NCBI GenBank assembly: GCA_008668455.1
Contig: RQCD01000077.1
Coordinates: forward strand, 1-13,051
Source of the DNA: Clostridia bacterium
GTDB lineage: Bacteria; Bacillota; Clostridia; UBA1381
Direction of reading: 5' to 3'
Length of the DNA stretch: 13,051 bases
This document shows, in pieces, positions 1-7,169 of the stretch; the first letter of the stretch is position 1, and each line of letters starts with the position of its first letter. Both the position numbers and the translations under genes were made by a program. The notes under the pieces were generated by a model. It was not told the origin of the DNA. It saw nothing but the letters and a program-made list of their open reading frames with translations, and made no database searches.

Positions 1-1004
1 AGTCCGGTTGTCTCAATATCAAACACCACAAAATCATGACCGATCGTTTCTTCGCCCATGTCGTAGGAGATTTTTACATCATCATTTAACAGATATCCCT
101 CCACGCCATAGAGAATTTTGATTTTTTCATGATTGTCCGACGCTTTCATCGCGTCCGGATAGGACTGCACCACACCGTGGTCGGTGATAGCGATTGCCTT
201 GTGTCCCCACGAAATCGCACGGTTCACCAAATCCTTGGTAGAAGAAACGCCGTCCATTGCCGACATCTGCGTGTGCATATGCAGCTCCACTCGCTTTTCC
301 GGCGCGTTGTCCATCCGCACCGCCGCCGGAGGCGCTAAACCGATCGCATTAGCAGAAACAACCACCTCATGCGCATAGTCGTTATATTTTGCACGTCCGC
401 GCACAGCAATCCGGACACCCTTTTTCAGCTTTTTCGTTAAATCTGCATAGATCGGTTCATGCTTTTCATCCGCATCCAAAAAAATCTGAATCGAAATAGA
501 ATCCTGATAGTCCGTAACATCAATGACAAACAGATGAAAGGATTTTTCTGTTTTTTTCGAGGTGATGTCCTTGGTTTCGATTCCGAAAATCTCGCCGTAA
601 AAGCACACACGGTCACTCGAATCGTTAATATCCGAAATTGCCGTCAGATCATCCCGGATGGCGCTTCCATAGAGCATTTCGGTGACCATGGCACGTCCTA
701 ACGGGATTTTTTCTTTCTTTTCCGGCAATTCCTCAGACGCAGCCGGATGCACCTTCTGAACAAAATGACTAACAGGAGACGGCATTTTTACCGTCTCCTC
801 CTTTTCCCGAATCTGTACGCTATTCAAATGATAATATTTTTCAAGCTTTTCCTCAAATTGCGCAAGCGCGTCGTGTGCTGCCGTCTCCTCTAAAAGAATT
901 TCCATTCTCCGCCGGGAGCGCGAAAGCCGGATTTTCTGCACATGCTTATCCTTCAGACCCTCGCTGTCAATACCGGGAAAAACCGCATCAATACTTGGTT
1001 TCAT
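1..1004 (-). CDS. polC: DNA polymerase III alpha subunit, PolC type (N-terminal part, runs off the left edge)
   Basis: This is the replicative DNA polymerase of low-GC Gram-positives, which carries polymerase and 3'-5' proofreading activity in one chain. I translated the open frame by hand from the ATG at 1004-1002; it stays open to base 1 and gives 334 codons plus two bases. Seen in order: a Lys/Glu-rich N-terminal domain, an OB-fold-like segment around residues 130-220, the start of the PHP domain (VELHMHTQMSAMDG at about 239-252, ITDHG at 273-277, YGVEGYL at 299-305), and the first proofreading exonuclease motif FDIETTG at 328-334. That is the PolC order, with the exonuclease inserted in the PHP domain. 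Full PolC is about 1,400-1,450 residues, so roughly three quarters lies outside the window. The start is 10 bp after the purL stop. AAGGG overlapping that stop can serve as ribosome-binding site, and there is no room for a separate promoter in the gap. Confidence 0.95.
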   Translation of the reverse strand, partial: MKPSIDAVFPGIDSEGLKDKHVQKIRLSRSRRRMEILLEETAAHDALAQFEEKLEKYYHLNSVQIREKEETVKMPSPVSHFVQKVHPAASEELPEKKEKIPLGRAMVTEMLYGSAIRDDLTAISDINDSSDRVCFYGEIFGIETKDITSKKTEKSFHLFVIDVTDYQDSISIQIFLDADEKHEPIYADLTKKLKKGVRIAVRGRAKYNDYAHEVVVSANAIGLAPPAAVRMDNAPEKRVELHMHTQMSAMDGVSSTKDLVNRAISWGHKAIAITDHGVVQSYPDAMKASDNHEKIKILYGVEGYLLNDDVKISYDMGEETIGHDFVVFDIETTG

Positions 1005-1014
1005 AGATTATCCC

Positions 1015-4000
1015 TTATTTGAAATATTCCACGCCGGATAAGAATAACATCTGATCCTTATCACCCGGCACATTCTTTGCTATATTTTCTCCGATTCTCT
1101 CGGAATGACCCATTTTTCCGAAAACGCGTCCGTCCGGACTGGTGATTCCCTCGATTGCCGCCATAGAACCGTTGGGGTTATAGGCAATGTCATAGGTTGC
1201 CTGTCCCTTTTGATTCACATACTGGGTTGCAATCTGTCCGTTTTTCGCAAGCTCTGCAATCTGCTCCGGACTTGCAATAAACCGTCCCTCACCATGGGAA
1301 AGCGCAACGGTATGCAGATCTCCCACGTCTGTATGACGAAGCCAGGGCGACAAATTCGACGCAATTCTGGTTTCTGCCATGCAGGAAACGTGTCTGCCGA
1401 TTGTATTAAAGGTCAGGGTCGGCGCGTTTTCCTCCGGCGTTCTGATCTCTCCGTACGGTACTAAGCCAAGCTTAATGAGCGCCTGGAAGCCGTTACAGAT
1501 ACCGAGCATTAAGCCGTCCCGGTTCTTTAATAAATTCATCACTGCCTCCTGCACAAGCGGATTCCGGAATGCGGTTGCAATAAATTTGCCCGATCCGTCC
1601 GGCTCGTCACCGCCGGAAAAGCCGCCCGGCAGCATGACAATCTGCGACGCGTCAATCCGCTTTTTCATTTCCTTTAACGATTCTGAAACGTCTTCCCCGG
1701 ACAGATTCCGGAAGATAAAGACGTCTGCCGCACCGCCTGCCCTCTCAAATGCACGCGCTGTGTCATACTCGCAGTTTGTGCCCGGGAACACCGGAATAAA
1801 GATTCTCGGTTTTCCGAAACGCTCTCCTGCCACACATGCAGACCGTCCGTCAAAAGAATAAGTTTCCGGCTCTTTTGTAAAGCGTCCGGCTTTGGTTGGG
1901 AACACCTTTTCCAGGGGCGCAGTCCAAGCCTCAAGTGCGTCCTCAATCGTAATTTTCACACCACCGACATCCAATACCGGCATGTCAATGGTTTCCGCAA
2001 TCACACGTTCGCCCTCTGCCTCCTCCATTTCCAGCACAATCGAACCGATCGGCGCAAAGAACAGGAGATCGTTTGTGATTTTCTGATCAAAGCGAACGCC
2101 GATTTTATTTCCGAATGCCATTTTGGAAACTGTCTCTGCCAAGCCGTGACCCTTGACAACGCTTGCAGAAAGTACCTTTCCCTCCATAATCAGCTGATGT
2201 ACCCGTTCATACATTTCTTTGAGCGCGCTAAAATCCGGAAGCTCGTTTTCATCCTGTTTTAACCGCATCAGAACCAGCTTTGTTCCGGATTTCTTGATTT
2301 CCTGGGAAATAACCTTATCCGCATCCATTGCCGCCGCAGTAAAGGAAACCAAGGTCGGCGGAACATCCAGTCCGTTAAAGCTGCCGCTCATAGAATCCTT
2401 GCCGCCGATTGCCGCTATTCCTAATGCAAGCTGGGTACGGTATGCGCCTAAGAGTGCGGCAAAGGGTTTTCCCCATCTGGTTTTGTCTGTTCCTAAGCGT
2501 TCAAAATATTCCTGGAAGGTCAGATAAATCTTTTTATAGTCCACACCCAGCGCAACCGCTTTCGATACCGATTCCACAATCGCATAGGACGCGCCGTGGA
2601 ACGGACTCCAGGCAGAAAGCTTTGGGTTATAGCCATAGGTCATCACAGTAGCAGTATTTGTCTCGCCGGAAAGCACCGGAACTTTTGCCGCCATACCGTC
2701 GTTCGGGGTCAGCTGATATTTTCCGCCAAACGGCCTCAAAACCGTACCTGCGCCAATCGTGGAGTCAAAGCGTTCGGAAAGACCCTTTTGCGAGCATACA
2801 TTCAAATCGGAAAGAACCGAAAGCCACTTTTTGCGGACATCCGTTACCACCTCGCTGCGGAAGAAGGAATCCTCCTGCTTTGGTAAAATCACTTCAATAT
2901 CTGTATGCTTTTCTGCTCCGTTGGTATTCAAAAACGCTCTGGAAATATTGCAGACCGTCTGACCGCGCCATCTCATCACCAGACGCGCCTCCTCTGTGAC
3001 CTCTGCAACCTCGGTTGCCTCCAGATTCTCTACATGTGCCGCCTCGATAAAAGCGTCCACATCCTGTTTTTGGACAACCACTGCCATTCGCTCCTGCGAT
3101 TCGCTGATCGCAAGCTCTGTGCCGTCCAGACCCTCATATTTTTTCGGAACGCGATCCAGATCAATCACTAATCCGTCTGCCAATTCGCCGATCGCAACCG
3201 ACACACCGCCTGCACCAAAATCGTTACAGCGCTTGATTTTTGCGGTTACCTCCGGATTCCGGAACAATCTCTGTAATTTTCTCTCCACCGGCGGATTTCC
3301 CTTTTGTACCTCGCTTCCGCAGGTTGTGATCGATTTTTCGGTATGCGCTTTGGACGATCCGGTTGCGCCGCCGCAGCCGTCGCGTCCGGTTCTGCCGCCC
3401 AGTAAAATAATCGCATCTCCCGGCGCTGGAGTTTCGCGGACAACATTTTTCTTGGGCGCTGCACCGATCACCGCACCGATTTCCATTCTCTTTGCAACAT
3501 ATCCCTCGTCATAAATTTCTGTAACCTGTCCGGTTGCCAAGCCGATCTGATTTCCGTAGGAGCTGTAGCCTGCCGCCGCACCCTTGGTGATCTTTCTTTG
3601 CATCAGCTTTCCGTTTAAGGTTTCCTCCAGGCTCTTTCTCGGATCACCGCTGCCGGTTACACGCATTGCCTGGTAAACATAGGATCGTCCGGACAGCGGA
3701 TCGCGGATTGCGCCGCCAAGACAGGTTGCCGCACCGCCGAACGGTTCAATTTCGGTCGGGTGGTTGTGCGTTTCATTTTTAAACATAATAAGCCACGGCT
3801 CTTTTTTTCCGTCCACATCCACATCTACCTGGATGCTGCATGCGTTGATTTCCTCCGATTCGTCAATTTCCTTTAACAGACCGGCTTTTTTCAGCTGCTT
3901 GACTATGATCGTTGCCATATTCATGAAGCAGGTCGCGCGGTCGGGTGCATAAAGCTCCGCCTTTGCACGCTGGTATTCTGAAAAGCTCTCGCGCAGAACA

Positions 4001-4734
4001 TCTGCATATTTTCCGTCCGGAATGGTAACATGATCAATTCTCGTAGAAAAGGTGGTGTGGCGGCAATGATCCGACCAATAGGTATCAATCATCCGAAGCT
4101 CGGTGACGGTTGGATCTCTTTTTTCGGTTTCTTTAAAGTAGCTCTGACAGAATTTCAGATCATCCAAATCCATGTCAAAACCCATCTTTTCCAAAAAGGC
4201 AGAAAGCTCCTGCCCGTTCATGTCCGAAAACCCATCCAGCGTTGCAACCGGTGCAGGAGGGATGATTTCCATTTCGAGACTCTCACAGTGCGCCAGGGAT
4301 GCCTCGCGTGCCTCTACCGGGTTGATGAGATATTTTTTTGCACGCTCTGCCTCCTCCCGGCTCACGCCCTCTAAAACATAGACCTTTGCGCTGCGCACGG
4401 TCGGACGTTCCTTTTCGGTCAGAATGGAAATACATTCCTCGGCAGACGCTGCCCGCTGATAAAACTGTCCCGGAAGATACTCCACTGCAAACACCTGTGC
4501 TGCCGGATCAATCTCAATTTCCTCATCATATGCATGATCCACCGGCGGCTCGTAAAATACCGATACCTTTGCTTTTTGGTATTCCTCATCGCTCAAGCCG
4601 TCCGTATCATACCGGTTGATTACCCGGACATTTTTCAGATTTTTCAGAGAAAGGTTTTCTCTTAAATCCTCCAAAACTCCCTGCGCCTCAACATCACAGC
4701 CCTTTTTCTTCTCCACATAAATGCTTCTGACCAT
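1015..4734 (-). CDS. purL: Phosphoribosylformylglycinamidine synthase, single-chain large form
   Basis: This enzyme carries out the fourth step of de novo purine synthesis: FGAR + glutamine + ATP gives FGAM. It is 1,239 residues, close to the large single-chain PurL of proteobacteria and many Clostridia rather than the split PurS/PurL/PurQ set of Bacillus. Seen in order: an N-terminal PurS-like region; SDHCRH at 221-226 at the start of the synthase core; the metal/ATP motif THNHPTEIEPFGG at 322-334; and a class I glutaminase domain from about 976. The triad candidates are Cys1080 (in GICNGFQ), His1210 and Glu1212 (in GHSER). The ATG at 4734 is preceded by AGGAAGGG. A promoter lies at 4780-4808, and polC follows 10 bp after the stop, so the two are probably one transcript. 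I see no truncation or missing motif. Confidence 0.97.
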   Translation of the reverse strand: MVRSIYVEKKKGCDVEAQGVLEDLRENLSLKNLKNVRVINRYDTDGLSDEEYQKAKVSVFYEPPVDHAYDEEIEIDPAAQVFAVEYLPGQFYQRAASAEECISILTEKERPTVRSAKVYVLEGVSREEAERAKKYLINPVEAREASLAHCESLEMEIIPPAPVATLDGFSDMNGQELSAFLEKMGFDMDLDDLKFCQSYFKETEKRDPTVTELRMIDTYWSDHCRHTTFSTRIDHVTIPDGKYADVLRESFSEYQRAKAELYAPDRATCFMNMATIIVKQLKKAGLLKEIDESEEINACSIQVDVDVDGKKEPWLIMFKNETHNHPTEIEPFGGAATCLGGAIRDPLSGRSYVYQAMRVTGSGDPRKSLEETLNGKLMQRKITKGAAAGYSSYGNQIGLATGQVTEIYDEGYVAKRMEIGAVIGAAPKKNVVRETPAPGDAIILLGGRTGRDGCGGATGSSKAHTEKSITTCGSEVQKGNPPVERKLQRLFRNPEVTAKIKRCNDFGAGGVSVAIGELADGLVIDLDRVPKKYEGLDGTELAISESQERMAVVVQKQDVDAFIEAAHVENLEATEVAEVTEEARLVMRWRGQTVCNISRAFLNTNGAEKHTDIEVILPKQEDSFFRSEVVTDVRKKWLSVLSDLNVCSQKGLSERFDSTIGAGTVLRPFGGKYQLTPNDGMAAKVPVLSGETNTATVMTYGYNPKLSAWSPFHGASYAIVESVSKAVALGVDYKKIYLTFQEYFERLGTDKTRWGKPFAALLGAYRTQLALGIAAIGGKDSMSGSFNGLDVPPTLVSFTAAAMDADKVISQEIKKSGTKLVLMRLKQDENELPDFSALKEMYERVHQLIMEGKVLSASVVKGHGLAETVSKMAFGNKIGVRFDQKITNDLLFFAPIGSIVLEMEEAEGERVIAETIDMPVLDVGGVKITIEDALEAWTAPLEKVFPTKAGRFTKEPETYSFDGRSACVAGERFGKPRIFIPVFPGTNCEYDTARAFERAGGAADVFIFRNLSGEDVSESLKEMKKRIDASQIVMLPGGFSGGDEPDGSGKFIATAFRNPLVQEAVMNLLKNRDGLMLGICNGFQALIKLGLVPYGEIRTPEENAPTLTFNTIGRHVSCMAETRIASNLSPWLRHTDVGDLHTVALSHGEGRFIASPEQIAELAKNGQIATQYVNQKGQATYDIAYNPNGSMAAIEGITSPDGRVFGKMGHSERIGENIAKNVPGDKDQMLFLSGVEYFK

Positions 4735-4779
4735 GGCGCCCTTCCTTTCCTATGTGTATAAAACCTCATTCTATCTTCT

Positions 4780-4808
4780 ATTGTACCTTTTTTTTGCCGT
4801 TCTGTAAA
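4780..4808 (-). promoter_or_regulatory. Sigma-A promoter of purL(-polC)
   Basis: On the minus strand, TTTACA (4808-4803) is separated by 17 bases from TACAAT (4785-4780). This leaves a leader of about 40 nt before the purL ATG. The -35 differs from TTGACA at one base. I see no purine riboswitch in this short leader. Confidence 0.75.
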
Positions 4809-4866
4809 GGGGTGAATCAACTAAATTTTCCAGCGTTCGACAAGAAAAGTTTTTATAAAAAAACAC

Positions 4867-4895
4867 TTGACTTTTTCACAAAAATGTGGTATGAT
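4867..4895 (+). promoter_or_regulatory. Sigma-A promoter of tRNA-Gly
   Basis: TTGACT (4867-4872), a 17-base spacer and TATGAT (4890-4895) sit 15 bp upstream of the mature tRNA 5' end. An A-rich tract precedes the -35. The promoter is divergent from the purL promoter, with under 60 bp between the two -35 boxes. Confidence 0.88.
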
Positions 4896-4910
4896 AACAT
4901 GTGTCAGTTA

Positions 4911-4985
4911 GCGGGAGTGGCTCAGTGGTAGAGCGTCACCTTGCCAAGGTGAACGTCGCGAGTTCGAATCTCGTCTTCCGCTCCA
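4911..4985 (+). tRNA. tRNA-Gly (anticodon GCC)
   Basis: A complete cloverleaf of 75 nt including an encoded CCA. The acceptor arms GCGGGAG and CTTCCGC pair over seven positions with one G-U. The D-arm (GCTCAGTGGTAGAGC) is typical. The anticodon stem CACCT/AGGTG closes the loop TTGCCAA with anticodon GCC. The T-arm contains GTTCGAATC, and the discriminator is T. A single gene with its own promoter and terminator, not part of a tRNA array. Confidence 0.97.
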
Positions 4986-4988
4986 AAT

Positions 4989-5029
4989 AAGACTGACTAT
5001 TTTGATAGAATAGTCGGTCTTTTCTTTTT
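4989..5029 (+). terminator. Intrinsic terminator of tRNA-Gly
   Basis: A 13-bp stem, AAGACTGACTATT (4989-5001) with AATAGTCGGTCTT (5009-5021), one G-U pair and a 7-nt loop. It is followed by a T-rich tract to 5029. It starts four bases after the CCA end. Confidence 0.92.
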
Positions 5030-5536
5030 ATCAAAAACAGTTGAAAAACCACAGTATAGCGGTTTTTCTCTATTACATTCAAGTTTCTGAAATAAAAAAT
5101 GTGCCACTACAGTGAGAAATCCGTAATGGCATTTTTCTCTTATTCCTATAATCGTTGAATTTTAGTGTATTCGTTGAATTTGTGGGTAATCGTTATATTT
5201 TAGAATTGGAGCCAAATTTGAGGTTTACACAAAATGAGGGATTGCTCCAAGAAACTTATATTTTATAAATTCTGTTCTGTTACCGTCAAAAAGCGACAGC
5301 GAACGGAGCTTCTCGAAATCTTTAATATATGCTTCGATATTTTGAACCGATCTTTTTTTGAGAATGATAAAGCTTTGCTCACTATTATGGTGCAGGCAGA
5401 CAATCCCGACAGAATAGACGTATTATAGTTGTGCAGTTTGACCGGAGAAAAGCAAAATCCGTACGGATATTAATATGAGAGAGAACTGCATAAACTGGTG
5501 TTAAAATCCTGCACCGTATAACAGAAAGGAGAAAAA
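5030..5536. other. AT-rich intergenic stretch with repeats and a possible decayed ORF
   Basis: No gene here is convincing. The stretch holds a hairpin (stem GAAAAACC/GGTTTTTC, 5043-5068), a second weak hairpin with a T-rich tail (5095-5136), three imperfect 19-bp tandem repeats (5150-5206) and a perfect 12-bp palindrome (5457-5468). A 64-codon plus-strand ORF runs from 5234 to 5428 with GAGG 11 bases upstream. The same frame continues past two stops to a third stop at 5521 just before the next gene, which could be a decayed gene. I do not recognise the protein. A TATTAT box at 5421-5426 might be the -10 of the following gene, but its -35 is poor. Confidence 0.5.
5150..5206. repeat. Three imperfect 19-bp tandem repeats
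   Basis: Three adjacent 19-base units: AATCGTTGAATTTTAGTGT (5150-5168), ATTCGTTGAATTTGTGGGT (5169-5187) and AATCGTTATATTTTAGAAT (5188-5206). The core TCGTT, followed by an AT-rich tract, is shared by all three. There are no spacers, so this is not a CRISPR. Possible roles are binding sites of a regulator or replication-type iterons; the sequence does not decide. Confidence 0.6.
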
Positions 5537-6276
5537 ATGAAAGCAATACTTGTAAATAATGACAGAAGCTTAAGGTGGGACAACGTGCCTGACCCGCAAA
5601 TTAAGAGCGAGGAGGTTCTTGTTGAAATTCATGCAGCAGCATTAAATCGTGCAGACCTCATGCAGCGTGAGGGCGACTATCCGCCCCAGCCGGGATGCCC
5701 GGATTGGATGGGACTTGAAATTGCCGGCGTAATCTCCCAAATGGGCGATGAAGCAAAGGCAAAATCAAATTGGAAGATAGGCGACAAGGTATGCGCGCTG
5801 TTGGGCGGCGGCGGATATGCCGAATATGCGGCTGTTAAGTATGATATGCTTATGCCAGTGCCGAACAACTGCTCAATGGCAGAGGCGGCGGCAATTCCCG
5901 AAGCGTTCGCAACTGCATATTAGATGTTGCTATTGACTGTCTGGGCGGCGAGATTATGGGTAAGTGCATACATTATCTCACACACGGCGCAAGATGGATT
6001 ATGATTGCGGCTCTTGCGGGACAGAAAACAGAGATAGATCTTAAAAATATCTATGTAAGAAATGTGAGAATTATAGGCAGCACACTACGTTCAAGAACAC
6101 CTAAGGTTAAGGCACAGATACTCGCAGAGCTCGTTAAGAACGTATTCCCGAAGATTGAAAGCGGAGAGGTTAAGCCGACAATTTATAAGACTTTGCCGAT
6201 AACCGAGGCAGAGGCTGCACACGATATTCTCTACAAGGGACAAAATGTAGGAAAGGTAGTACTGACGGTAAAATGA
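5537..6276 (+). pseudogene. NADPH:quinone oxidoreductase-like (zinc-independent MDR family), internally deleted and frameshifted
   Basis: Two frames make one broken gene. Frame 1 (5537-5923, 128 codons) matches the N-terminal GroES-like domain of PIG3/QOR-type quinone oxidoreductases: NRADLMQREGDYPPQPG at about 37-53, GLEIAGVI at 59-66, GDKV at 82-85 and AAAIPEAFATAY at 117-128. It then hits a stop. Frame 2, readable from about 5923 (DVAIDCLGG) to 6276, carries the C-terminal part with GQNVGKVVLTV at the end. Together they give about 245 residues against about 325 in the family. The missing roughly 80 residues are the Rossmann segment with the glycine-rich NADP-binding loop. A product could not bind cofactor normally. 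The start is well formed (AAAGGAG at 5525-5531), so the damage appears to be a single internal deletion near 5920 with loss of frame. The last codons overlap the next gene by 4 bp (ATGA). Confidence 0.85.
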
Positions 6277-6899
6277 CAGAGATAATTCCAATAGAATACG
6301 GAAAATCGGTTTTATCGGAAGGTTTGATATTTCACAATGGAGCGGACGATAAGTTTCGCCCCATCGTATTTATGATATACCTCATAAAAACCGAAAACAG
6401 GCTGATTTTGGTCGATGCCGGATGCGTGACCATGCCCGGTTTTGAAATGACGGATTTTATAGGTCCCGTTAAGGCACTCGGCAATTTGAATATAAAACCG
6501 GAGGATATTACCGATGTTATCATTACACATTCGCATCATGACCATATTGAATGTGTAAACGAATATAAAAATGCAAAGATTTATATTCAGCGTGATGAAT
6601 ACGAAATGGGAAAACAGTATTTTGCAGACGGTATGAATGTTTGCCTGTTCGATAATGAAAAAGAAATTTGCCAAAACGTAAAAACGATAAAAATCGGCGG
6701 TCACTCAAAAGGCTCCTGTATTGTTGAAATTACCGGTAACGAAGAGAAATATATCATTGCTGGAGACGAATGCTATTTGTACGAATGCTTGAAAAAGAGA
6801 ATACCTACAGGCTCATCATACTGCCCGGAAAAAAGCCGCAAATTTATTGAGAAATACGGCAACGGTGAATATGCGGTTCTGCTGTGCCATGATATATAA
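6273..6899 (+). CDS. Metallo-beta-lactamase-fold hydrolase (N-acyl-homoserine-lactonase-like)
   Basis: A 208-residue soluble hydrolase of the metallo-beta-lactamase superfamily, with no signal peptide. The full set of dinuclear metal ligands is visible: HxHxDH as H86-S-H88-H-D90-H91, then H144 (GGHSKG), D165 (AGDE) and H206 near the C-terminus. The LVDAG strand at 46-50 is also typical. The short compact form and the HxHxDH...H...D...H spacing resemble the AiiA-type lactonase branch, but glyoxalase-II-like or other esterase activity is equally possible from sequence alone. The ATG overlaps the stop of the broken upstream gene (ATGA) and lacks its own good ribosome-binding site, which points to translational coupling. 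Coupling may now be impaired because the upstream frame is interrupted. Orientation and AT-rich codon choice differ from the surrounding minus-strand genes, consistent with acquisition. Confidence 0.85.
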   Translation: MTEIIPIEYGKSVLSEGLIFHNGADDKFRPIVFMIYLIKTENRLILVDAGCVTMPGFEMTDFIGPVKALGNLNIKPEDITDVIITHSHHDHIECVNEYKNAKIYIQRDEYEMGKQYFADGMNVCLFDNEKEICQNVKTIKIGGHSKGSCIVEITGNEEKYIIAGDECYLYECLKKRIPTGSSYCPEKSRKFIEKYGNGEYAVLLCHDI

Positions 6900-7136
6900 G
6901 TGGAAATATAAGGATAAGTAGCCGAAAATCTCATAAATCTGAAATATACGCAAATTTCGTCGTGTAAAATTTTTGAAAATAGATGATTTTCATTATTTTC
7001 GATAATTTCATCGATTTAGGAGACAGGCTCTAATACCGTATATGCCAAGAATATGGAAAGACTTCTTTTTGCACCCCCTAAATTCAAAATACACCCCCTT
7101 AATGAAATTCTATTAAAATATAACTTCTTTCACATG
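6900..7136. other. AT-rich spacer between convergent genes
   Basis: No gene found. It contains a small hairpin (GAAAAT/ATTTTC, 6975-6991) without a proper T-run. It also has two imperfect 20-bp units sharing CACCCCCT (7070-7089 and 7090-7109, 14 of 20 bases alike). A 24-codon ORF from 7042 spans the repeat, has no ribosome-binding site and resembles nothing I recognise. The stretch may be the edge of the acquired segment. Confidence 0.45.
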
Positions 7137-7169
7137 AAAAAAGGATCTCAGCTGTGAGATCCTTTTTTT
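7137..7169. terminator. Bidirectional intrinsic terminator between convergent genes
   Basis: A perfect 14-bp stem (7137-7150 with 7155-7168; core GGATCTCA/TGAGATCC) with loop GCTG. A run of seven T on the plus strand and six T on the minus strand lets it end both the hydrolase transcript and the PHP-gene transcript. It overlaps the stop codon of the PHP gene (7168-7170). Confidence 0.93.

Noticed and set aside
1105..4619. Many plus-strand ORFs of 60-170 codons opposite purL
   Set aside because: They are antisense shadows of a fully conserved purL frame, Arg/Ser/Pro-rich and without family motifs.
4834..4839. CGTTCG upstream of purL as a PurR box
   Set aside because: Only a short half-site-like match, on the far side of the -35, without the second box expected of a PurR operator.
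4911..4985. tRNA-Gly 3' end as an attachment site for an integrative element
   Set aside because: I looked for a second copy of the T-arm/acceptor sequence up to 7136 and saw none, and there is no integrase gene in the window.
5043..5136. Further terminators behind the tRNA
   Set aside because: The first hairpin has only an 8-bp AT-rich stem and the second has a 2-nt bulge and large loop. They are kept as notes in the intergenic entry rather than called as terminators.
7042..7116. Short ORF of 24 codons near the CACCCCCT doublet
   Set aside because: No ribosome-binding site, it spans a repeat, and I recognise no family; probably chance.
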